Assembly (NCBI GenBank): GCA_019245115.1
Contig: JAFARZ010000174.1
Span: 1-33,053, forward strand
Direction of reading: 5' to 3'
Length of the DNA: 33,053 nt
Source of the DNA: Streptosporangiaceae bacterium
Lineage (GTDB): Bacteria; Actinomycetota; Actinomycetes; Streptosporangiales; Streptosporangiaceae
Under the pieces are notes generated by a model. That model was given only the letters and a program-made list of their open reading frames with translations, was not told where the DNA came from and made no database searches. This document shows positions 24,175 through 30,946 of this stretch, piece after piece. The first letter of the stretch is position 1. The number at the start of each line of letters is the position of its first letter. Made by a program: the position numbers and the translations under genes.

Positions 24175-25062
24175 CTAGATCACGGCGGAGCCGACACCGG
24201 CGCTCACCGCGCTGGGTACCGGCCGGGAGTCGTCGCGACGGCCATAGAACCGAACCAGCCGACGCCGGCTCGCCCGCTCGGTGAAGGCGCGGCGGCCGTG
24301 GAGGTGGCGGTGGTTGTGCCAGACCAGCACCTCGCCGCGCCGCAGCGGGTACGCCTGCTGCTGCGAGGCTCGCCCGGCGAACTCGTCGATGGCATCGAGT
24401 GCCTCGACGAGGAGCTCCGGAGCGGGAGCTCCGGTGAGCCGCCACCCCGCGACGATGTACTTGCGCAGGTAGCGGGTGGTGACCTCGCCGCCGTCAACCC
24501 GCATCAGCGGGCCCCACTGCCGGGGCCGGTCACGGTCGTCCTCGGTGGCGAATGGGTGCTCGCCGGTCACTACCGGGAGCAGGTGCGGGGGGGCGTCGCG
24601 CAGGTGCTCGTACACGGACCGGGCGTCGACGAGCACTGTCTCGCCGCCCTCGTCGGCCTTCGACAGGCACAGCAGCGCGCCGAGGTCCGGCGGCTCAGCG
24701 AGAAGGCTGCCATCGGTGTGCAAGCCGCCGGCGTCGGCGCTGGCCGAGTAGTGGCTCGCGCCGCTCTCATCTGGTCGGACCTCGACCGGGTAGACCAGTT
24801 CACCGGTGTCGTACTGGGGAACCGGCCGCGCGAACAGCGACAGCAGGTTCCAGGTGGCCACGGTCAGGTCGTGATCGTCCAGCCGCTCGGGCAGGGCGGC
24901 TACCACACTGCGCTCGTCGTCCAGCATGGTCACAACCGTGGCCACCGCCGCCAGCAGGTCAGTGTCGGCGGTCGGCGCCTCGAGTGGCCAGTCGGTCGAG
25001 GCCGTGGCTGGGACGACCGAACGCCGCAGGAGAACGGACACAAACGAGTCAAGGGAATGCAC
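24175..25062 (-). CDS. Fe(II)/2-oxoglutarate dioxygenase, TauD-like
   Basis: 295 residues from GTG 25062, with GGAG upstream. The metal-binding facial triad is readable: H115-x-D117 (GLHTDGS) and H255 (HRHLHGRRAF), with R268 (RRRLVRF) placed for 2-oxoglutarate binding. Further family blocks are LGALLCLSKADEGGETVLVD (about 127-146) and RRGEVLVWHN. The layout is that of the TauD/clavaminate-synthase/AsnO group, which hydroxylates amino acids or carrier-bound intermediates. In this operon the likely substrate is proline, prolyl-PCP or the extended pyrrolidine. From memory, detoxin and rimosamide clusters also pair a TauD-like enzyme with a proline-derived NRPS-PKS core. The site of hydroxylation cannot be read from sequence. 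Confidence 0.9.
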   Translation of the reverse strand: MHSLDSFVSVLLRRSVVPATASTDWPLEAPTADTDLLAAVATVVTMLDDERSVVAALPERLDDHDLTVATWNLLSLFARPVPQYDTGELVYPVEVRPDESGASHYSASADAGGLHTDGSLLAEPPDLGALLCLSKADEGGETVLVDARSVYEHLRDAPPHLLPVVTGEHPFATEDDRDRPRQWGPLMRVDGGEVTTRYLRKYIVAGWRLTGAPAPELLVEALDAIDEFAGRASQQQAYPLRRGEVLVWHNHRHLHGRRAFTERASRRRLVRFYGRRDDSRPVPSAVSAGVGSAVI

Positions 25063-25090
25063 TGCCTCACTCCAAATGGACGGGGACGGG

Positions 25091-26194
25091 TCACTCCGCC
25101 GCGCAGGCCAGCGCGGTGGACGCGAGCTCGCTGGACACCGGGTCGGTGCCGAGGTGGACGGTCTCGGTGGTGGTGACGAAGGCCATCGACAGCCGGGTCA
25201 CCGGCTCGGCAAAGACCAGCGCCACACCGCGTCCGTAGTGGCCGAACGACGCCGTGTCGACCCCGCCCATCGGCCGGGTGGGGTCGGGCAGCATGAATCC
25301 GCTGCCATACCGGCGGAACCACCCGACGACCTCGTCCGGGCCGGCGACCCGTTCCCGGACCGCGTCGGCCAGCCCGCCCGGCGACAGCAGCCGGACGCCG
25401 TCGATCTCGCCCATCGTGGCCGCGAACAGCCGCGCCAGCGACCGGGCGTCGGTGACACCGTTGGCCGCAGGCACCTCGGCCATCAGGAACTCCATAGTGT
25501 TCTCCAGCGGGCCGAGGTCCGGATTGCCGAAGACAGCGAAGGCCAGGTCGGTGCAGACAGCAGGCGGTGGCTGCGCTCTGGCTGCCGTGCCCGGCACCTT
25601 GCGCAGCGTCCCGATCCTGCGCAGCCCCCCTAGCGGAGTGCCGATCCACATATCCAGGCCTAGCGGCTCAGCCAGTTCGCGCCGGACGAGTTCGCCGACC
25701 GAGCGGCCGGTGGCTCGGCGCAGAACCTCGCCAACCAGCCAGCCGTAGGTCAGATCGTGGTAGCCGTGCTTGGTGCCCGGCTCCCATCGCGGCGACTGCC
25801 GGGCCAGCCGCTCGACCACCGGGTCCCACCGCAGTGCCTCCGTGGGGGTGACCGGATCATCGATCACCGGAAGCCCGGCCTGGTGGGTCAGCACGAGCCG
25901 TGTGCTGATGCGGGCTTTGCCCCTTGTTGCGAACTCCGGCCACAGTTCGGCGATCGGGGCGTCAAGGTCGACGACGCCCCGATCGTGCAGCACTGCGGCG
26001 AGGACGGCGAGGATCCCCTTCGAGGCCGATCGCACGACCTGCACCCGATCCACCGGTCCCACGTTCAGATCGAGGACCCGCACGCCGTCGTGGTAGACGC
26101 AAAGCTGCGCGTGGTCGGCTCCCTCCGCCGGGTACCACTTCTCGAACCGGCGGCGCAGCTCGTCGAAGCGCGGGTCGCCCAGCTCAGCCGTCAT
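25091..26194 (-). CDS. Serine beta-lactamase-fold hydrolase (class C/EstB-like)
   Basis: 367 residues from ATG 26194, which has AGGGGG at 7 nt; upstream in-frame codons do not look like protein. Catalytic elements: S56-x-x-K59 (RSASKG), Y145 region (GYHDLTYGWLVGE) and H319-x-G321 (FGHYGRG), the class C/EstB pattern in place of KTG. No signal peptide is seen, so the enzyme is probably cytoplasmic, which speaks against a role as a secreted penicillinase. It is first in the operon, 28 bp before the dioxygenase gene. With no thioesterase present, release of the finished chain, or ester or amide transfer, is a plausible role. A proenzyme or resistance function is also possible. Confidence 0.9.
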   Translation of the reverse strand: MTAELGDPRFDELRRRFEKWYPAEGADHAQLCVYHDGVRVLDLNVGPVDRVQVVRSASKGILAVLAAVLHDRGVVDLDAPIAELWPEFATRGKARISTRLVLTHQAGLPVIDDPVTPTEALRWDPVVERLARQSPRWEPGTKHGYHDLTYGWLVGEVLRRATGRSVGELVRRELAEPLGLDMWIGTPLGGLRRIGTLRKVPGTAARAQPPPAVCTDLAFAVFGNPDLGPLENTMEFLMAEVPAANGVTDARSLARLFAATMGEIDGVRLLSPGGLADAVRERVAGPDEVVGWFRRYGSGFMLPDPTRPMGGVDTASFGHYGRGVALVFAEPVTRLSMAFVTTTETVHLGTDPVSSELASTALACAAE

Positions 26195-26333
26195 GCCGGT
26201 ACCCCCTGACAAACTCGACACCGCCTCGTTCGGCGTGGTCGACACTGAACCCGATGACCCGACCGCGTGATCGGCATCCGGCAACGGCCCGACCCGTCTA
26301 CCGTGGTCGAGCCCTTCGCGGTCGTGTCCAGGC

Positions 26334-26552
26334 TTGATCCTACGACCATCGATCTTCGACCTGCTCGTCCCGACCGAGCGCGCACGCGGAGAAGTCGATC
26401 TCGGCGTGGCCGTCGGCGAACTCGCCCGCATCGCTGACGTGCGCGTCCACCGGATCACGGGACGCTGGGTCACCGTTGGTGAGCCACGTCGATACCTTGA
26501 TGCCCTCCAGACCTACTGGCAACTCCAGACCGAACCCGCTGTTCACCACTGA
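26334..26552 (+). pseudogene. 3' remnant of a sugar nucleotidyltransferase gene
   Basis: 72 codons opening at TTG 26334 without a ribosome site. The text (LRPSIFDLLVPTERARGEVD, then VGELARIADVRVHRITGRWV then TVGEPRRYLDALQTYW) resembles the C-terminal end of sugar-1-phosphate nucleotidyltransferases, where 'W-x-x-G-x-P-x-R-Y-L-x-A' is typical. The N-terminal two thirds, including the nucleotide-binding part, are absent. It ends 8 bp before the Nudix gene, so it was probably the first gene of this plus-strand set. The assignment rests on the last 40 residues. Confidence 0.5.
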
Positions 26553-26560
26553 GGACAACC

Positions 26561-27208
26561 GTGAAGCTGATCGACATCTTCAACGACCGCTACGAACCCG
26601 TCGGCACCGAGGACAAGAAGACCGCGCACGCCAAGGGCTTGTGGCATCGCACCTTCTCCGCACTCGCGATCAACCCGACCACCCAGCGGGTTTTCCTCCA
26701 GAAGAAGGCTCCGGGCCGGTACAGCTTCGACCGGCCCGACTACGCCGACATCACCGTCGGCGGCCACTACCAGGCCGGCGAGACCATCCCAGACGGCGTG
26801 CGCGAGGTCCACGAGGAGCTTGGGCTGCCCGTCGCCTACGGTGACCTGCACCCGATCGGCCTGCGGCAGACGGCCGTCACCCTCGCGCCCGACTACATCG
26901 AACGCGAATTCCAGCACTGGCACCTGATCCCCCTCGACGTGGTGTTGGAAGACATCCCGCTCGCCGACGCCGAAGTGTCCGGCCTGGTGGACGTCGCCCT
27001 GAACGACGCGATCACGCTCGCCGAGGGTGGCACCGACACCGTGCCCGCCCGGTACGCCACCCGCGCCGACAACGGCCTTGAGTACAGCGAGGCCACCCTG
27101 ACCACGGCCGACCTGATCCCCAACTACCTCACACTCGATCAGCTCTACCTGCGGCTTTTCGTCGCCGCGCGCCGGTTCTGCGCTGGCGAACGCACCCACC
27201 TGTTCTGA
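26561..27208 (+). CDS. Nudix hydrolase, IPP-isomerase-like
   Basis: 215 residues from GTG 26561, with GAGGA upstream. The N-terminus (DIFNDRYEPVGTEDKKTAHA, then KGLWHRTFSALAI) is that of the IPP-isomerase-like Nudix group. The Nudix box is GHYQAGETIPDGVREVHEEL then GL; it has six residues between the first Glu and REVHEELG, where the usual spacing is seven, but REVxEELG is intact. These enzymes cleave nucleoside-diphosphate-linked substrates. The gene overlaps the start of the broken wecB gene (TGATG) and follows a nucleotidyltransferase remnant, so a lost sugar-nucleotide operon is likely. It is the only intact member. Confidence 0.85.
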   Translation: MKLIDIFNDRYEPVGTEDKKTAHAKGLWHRTFSALAINPTTQRVFLQKKAPGRYSFDRPDYADITVGGHYQAGETIPDGVREVHEELGLPVAYGDLHPIGLRQTAVTLAPDYIEREFQHWHLIPLDVVLEDIPLADAEVSGLVDVALNDAITLAEGGTDTVPARYATRADNGLEYSEATLTTADLIPNYLTLDQLYLRLFVAARRFCAGERTHLF

Positions 27209-28238
27209 TGACCGCCGGGGACCGGCCTGTGCGGATCGCTGTCGTCGTGGGCACCCGCCCCGAAGCCATCAAGCTCGCCCCGGTCGCCGAACTCCTCGGC
27301 CACGAAGCGCTCATCGTGCACACCGGCCAGCACTACAGCGCTGGCATGTCCGGGCAGCTCACCCCGGACATCGTGCTCGACGCCCACGACGACCGCGACA
27401 TCAGCCGAGGCCACCAACTCGGCGACCTCCTGACCGCCCTCGACCACGTCTTTGCTCGGCACGAACCCGCCGTCGTGCTCGTGCAGGGAGACACCACCTC
27501 GGCACTGGCTGGAGCGCTGGCCGCTAACGCCACCACCACACCGCTGGTGCACCTCGAAGCCGGTCTGCGCAGCTTCGACCGCGCGATGCCCGAAGAGCAC
27601 CACCGTGTGCTTATCGACCATCTCGCCGACCTGTGCTGCGCCCCGACCGCGCTGGCCAGGGACAATCTCCTGGCTGAGCGCATCGCCCCGGATCGCATCA
27701 AGGTCACTGGCAACACCATCGTCGAAGCCGTCGCCACCGCGCTGCCCGCCGCACAGGAGCAGGCACGCATCCTCGGTGACTTCGTCCTGACGCCCGGCGG
27801 CTTCGTGCTGGCGACCATCCACCGGCCCGAAAACGCCGACCATCCCGTCAGCCTCGCCGCCATCCTGCGCCAACTGGCCGGATCACCCGTCCCAGTCGTG
27901 TTTCCCCTGCAGCGTGCTGCTCACCCTCATCCGCAACGCGGCGGGCCTGGTCACCGACTCGGGCGGCATCCAGGAAGAGGCCACGATCCTCAAGCGGCCG
28001 ATCCTCATCGTCCGGCGCAGCAACGAACGCCCCGAAGTCGAACAAGCCTTTGGTAGCCGAACAGTCCCCACCGACGAGGGGATCGCCCGAACCCTCGCAA
28101 CCTGGCTGAACGACGCCCCGACGATCAACGCCCGGCTGGCCGACCTCCCCAACCCCCTTTGGAGACGGCACCGCATCCAGCCGCGTCGTGCAGGCCCTGC
28201 GCGCCCGGTTCAGTGGCAGCGGCTACCAGCCCACCTAG
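27208..28238 (+). pseudogene. UDP-GlcNAc 2-epimerase (WecB-like), broken
   Basis: Start ATG 27208. The first 230 codons are a good WecB N-terminal half: RIAVVVGTRPEAIKLAPVAE, HTGQHYSAGMSGQL, VQGDTTSALAGALAA, HLEAGLRSFDRAMPEEHHRV, KVTGNTIVEAV and TIHRPENAD. After VVFPLQ (near 27910) the frame is lost. A second frame resumes with LIRNAAGLVTDSGGIQEEAT then ILKRPILIVRRSNERPEV, and a third finishes with GDGTASSRVVQALRARFSGS to TAG 28238. About 60-80 family residues between PLQ and the LIRNAAG block are missing. At least one deletion and two frameshifts make it non-functional. Confidence 0.85.
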
Positions 28239-28544
28239 GTACGCGAGGCGTAGAAGCCGCTCCTCACCGAGCCCACAGGTAACAGCCTGGTCTCAGCCGG
28301 CCGCGCTGGTGTCCAAAATCGACCGAAATATCGGCCTTCAGTAGTGCAGGGGTTTTCTGGCACGATGGAAGGGACGGCCGATCATGGTCACCACTCGCCG
28401 AATATCGACGAGACGCGATCACTGCATGATTGATCACAGCCATAGCACGGTTCTGTCACGTTTCGATCACCGCTGTCAATTTCGGGGCCGAAATTCGGAG
28501 TTCAGAGGTGCCGGGGATCTCTCGGCCGCTCCGGATGGAAGGCG
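28239..28544. promoter_or_regulatory. Upstream region with palindromes and GATCAC repeats
   Basis: AATTTCGG-GG-CCGAAATT (28478-28495) is a perfect 8-bp inverted repeat. GATCAC occurs at 28417, 28432 and 28465, and GATCA at 28380 and 28550. The region is AT-richer than its surroundings. It precedes the replication-relaxation gene and could hold its promoter, operator sites or an origin; I cannot tell which. Confidence 0.4.
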
Positions 28545-28553
28545 GTGGTGATC

Positions 28554-29933
28554 ATGGTGGACGCTGGTAAGCACGCCGATGGCCGTGGTGTCGTGGGTGC
28601 GGATGGGTTGGCGTCTCGTCCCGCGTCTGGGTCAGCGCAGCCTCGGCGTTCTGAATCCGCTGCCCCACCCGCCGAAGCCGCTGCTACTAAACCCGCTGGT
28701 CAGCGGTGGCATCGGCGGGAGCGGACGGAACGCCGACTGAGGAGTGATCCTCACCCATCCACACGTCGGGGGCGCGCGGGGCGCGGCGGCCGGCGGGCCG
28801 GGGAACCGGACGCAGCGTTGTGGTTCCGTCTGGTCGACCGGGATCGGCGACTGCTGGCCCTGCTGAGCGAGCACAAGGTGCTGACGACCAACCAGATCGC
28901 CGCCGTCGAGTTCCTGTCCGTGCGCCGCGCGCAGGACCGGCTGCGGCACCTGCGGGAGCTGGGCGTGGTGTTCGCGTTCCGCGCGTCCTACCTGCGCGGC
29001 GGGACAAGCCAAACCCGCTACGCGCTGGGCTACCTCGGCGCCCGGTTGATCGCGGCGCAGCGCGCGGAGCGCCCACCCGCACCGACGGCGTACACCGAGA
29101 GCCTGGAACGGCTGGCGCTGTGGCCGAAGCTGGATCACCAACTCGGCGTGAACGACTTTTTCTGCGCTCTGGCCGCCCACCGCAACCCCGCCCGGCTGCG
29201 CGAGGAGGGCCGCGATGGTGAGGTGAGCGGGCTGACCCAGTGGTGGTCGGAAAAGCGGTGCACCGAGTTCTTCTGGAAGTACCTGGGCGGCGGACGGGAA
29301 ACCCGGCTGCGCCCGGACGGCTACGGCTGCTGGGAAGAGTCGGCACGTGTGGTGCGGTTCTTCCTCGAACACGACACCGGCACCGAGTCCCTGGCGAAGG
29401 CCACGGGCAAGATCGACGATTACGCCGCCTTCCCGACCGACACCTTCGGCGTCTTGCTGTTCTCGGTGCACTCGGCGAGGAGGGAGATCGCCCTGCGGGC
29501 GGCACTGCGCCGCGCCCTCGCCGGTGGAGATCCTGGGTTCGTGATCGCCACCGCGGCCCGCGACGGCAATACCTTCGGTCACAGTGACGGCCCGGCTGGG
29601 CCGGTCTGGGGCCTGTGGACGCCGCAGGGCGGCGACAGTGTGCCGCGCCGGTACCGCTTGGCTGAGCTGCCCCAACGTGGTCCCTCCGTCGAGCACAGCG
29701 CCTCGAACACCGACCAGCCACTCAACGAGGCGGCGTTCGACCGCATGGACCCGGAGATGTCGCGCCGCATCAACGCACCCCAGCCCGAACCGGCCGACCC
29801 GGCCGACTTTGCGGACGACGATGACGACCTCGACGACGTGACGCTCTACGACGACGCGGACGATGACGACGTGTACCGCGCGCCGGCAGCCCCGGCTCGG
29901 CCGGACGCGCGGCGGGCGCGCTGGGCCGCCTGA
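28554..29933 (+). CDS. Replication-relaxation family protein
   Basis: 459 residues from ATG 28554; GTG 28548 is closer to GGAAGG and is an alternative. Residues 1-85 are a basic, disordered leader. The family domain follows: LVDRDRRLLALLSEHKVLTT then NQIAAVEFLSVRRAQDRLRH (winged helix, about 95-140), DHQLGVNDFFCALAA, TRLRPDGYGCWEESARVVRF, FLEHDTGTESLAKATGKIDD and FSVHSARRE. The C-terminus is an acidic run (DDDDDLDDVTLYDDADDDDV). Such proteins are carried by actinomycete plasmids and integrative elements, next to the transfer or integration genes, and are thought to act in replication initiation or mobilisation. Here it precedes the serine recombinase by about 1 kb. Confidence 0.85.
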   Translation: MVDAGKHADGRGVVGADGLASRPASGSAQPRRSESAAPPAEAAATKPAGQRWHRRERTERRLRSDPHPSTRRGRAGRGGRRAGEPDAALWFRLVDRDRRLLALLSEHKVLTTNQIAAVEFLSVRRAQDRLRHLRELGVVFAFRASYLRGGTSQTRYALGYLGARLIAAQRAERPPAPTAYTESLERLALWPKLDHQLGVNDFFCALAAHRNPARLREEGRDGEVSGLTQWWSEKRCTEFFWKYLGGGRETRLRPDGYGCWEESARVVRFFLEHDTGTESLAKATGKIDDYAAFPTDTFGVLLFSVHSARREIALRAALRRALAGGDPGFVIATAARDGNTFGHSDGPAGPVWGLWTPQGGDSVPRRYRLAELPQRGPSVEHSASNTDQPLNEAAFDRMDPEMSRRINAPQPEPADPADFADDDDDLDDVTLYDDADDDDVYRAPAAPARPDARRARWAA

Positions 29934-30511
29934 ATCCCTTTCCCCGCAAGGGTTCCCGCCGTTTCCGCCTGCCCGGAGGAGGTGACCGACGATGACGTGA
30001 CCCCTATGAGAACGACAGCGACGACGGCCGCGCCGGTCCGCTGGCTTCGGCCCGTCGTCCTTGCGTAGCAAAGAGAATCTGAATCCGTTGTACGTCGAGC
30101 TGCCCACCGTGGTCCCGCAACCGGCGAGACCGCACCGAGACCGCAGGCGAGACCGGCGAGACACGAAGTCTCGCACCCTGTCTCGCGGTCTCGACAGAAG
30201 TCTCGGCGAATGTCTCGGGTGGACAGTAGAAAGGGTTCAGTCGACCGGTGATCGCTGGCCCCGACGGGTGCTACGGCAGTCGGGGAGTCGAAGCGGCACA
30301 ATGGTTGGAGCAGTTCAGACCGAACTGGCTCTTGAATCGCGCGTAGCGGCGCGGCCATCACCCCCATCACGAACCCTCCTGTGTGGAGGCTTCCGGGGTG
30401 CTGGTGACCAGAGGGCTGGCGGGTCCTGCTGATCGACGGTTGCCCAGTGACCGCTGACAGCCGCCCGCGACCTCCCGCCCGGAGCGGGCTCGCGGGCACC
30501 CGAGGTGCACC
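29934..30511. other. Non-coding region of the mobile element
   Basis: About 580 bp without a convincing gene. GGAGGAGG at 29975-29982 is followed by a 28-codon frame (29982-30068) that starts too close to it, and a second frame reads DPYENDSDDGRAGPLASARR; both may be the edges of a deleted gene. The centre holds the inverted hexamer array at 30125-30217. Confidence 0.5.
30125..30217. repeat. Inverted array of CGAGAC / GTCTCG sites
   Basis: CGAGAC occurs at 30125, 30136, 30148 and 30157. Its inverse GTCTCG then follows at 30168, 30180, 30188, 30200 and 30212. Most spacings are 11-12 bp, about one helical turn, and the orientation flips once, at 30163-30167. This is the layout of a protein-binding array such as an origin, a transfer locus or an integrase accessory site. 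Confidence 0.8.
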
Positions 30512-30760
30512 ATGCCCCAGCACACACCCGACCACCCCGAACACGACCGACAGCAGGACAACGGCGGCGATGACGCCACCGTGCTCCCGTTCCGCACCAC
30601 ACGATCCTCCACACAGGACACCTGGCGCGTGGAGCGGATCGACACCGAACTGATGACCACCCAACAGTACGACCTCGCCGTCACCACCCTGGCCACGCTC
30701 ATTACCCAGTGGCGCAACAACCAGGAAAAAGCGAAGGAGAACCAGGAAAAAGTCGCATAG
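30512..30760 (+). CDS. Small hypothetical protein upstream of the recombinase
   Basis: 82 residues from ATG 30512. The first half is hydrophilic (PQHTPDHPEHDRQQDNGGDD). The second half has a defined stretch: WRVERIDTELMTTQQYDLAV then TTLATLITQWRNNQEKAKEN, with a Lys/Glu tail that is probably helical. Small proteins with an 'ELMTxxQYDLAVxxLAxLIxxW' block are, from memory, regular neighbours of actinomycete serine integrases; a role as accessory or directionality factor is conceivable but unproven. It ends 117 bp before the hairpin at 30878. Confidence 0.65.
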   Translation: MPQHTPDHPEHDRQQDNGGDDATVLPFRTTRSSTQDTWRVERIDTELMTTQQYDLAVTTLATLITQWRNNQEKAKENQEKVA

Positions 30761-30877
30761 TCCACGGTATTCCGCTTCCCTTTCTACGCCCGGCGAGGGA
30801 TAATGAAACCACTACGGATACCGCCCGCGAGCTGCGGTTTTAAGTCCACACTAGTAGTGATCTAGTAGCCGCATAGT

Positions 30878-30915
30878 CGCCCTGTAGTAGCCGGAGAAAC
30901 GGCTACTACAGGGCG
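30878..30915. promoter_or_regulatory. Perfect 15-bp hairpin just upstream of the recombinase gene
   Basis: CGCCCTGTAGTAGCC (30878-30892) pairs exactly with 30901-30915 around GGAGAAAC. It ends 31 bp before the recombinase start codon. It could terminate transcription from the small upstream gene, act as an operator, or be part of the attachment site. CTAGTAG also occurs at 30851 and 30862. There is no T tract. Confidence 0.7.
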
Positions 30916-30946
30916 CGCGGAAATACCGAACTGAGGGAGTCGGATA

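Noticed and set aside
26195..26473. A longer N-terminus for the beta-lactamase-fold protein starting at GTG 26473
   Set aside because: The extra 93 residues are Arg/Ser/Pro-rich without domain features, while ATG 26194 has a good ribosome site.
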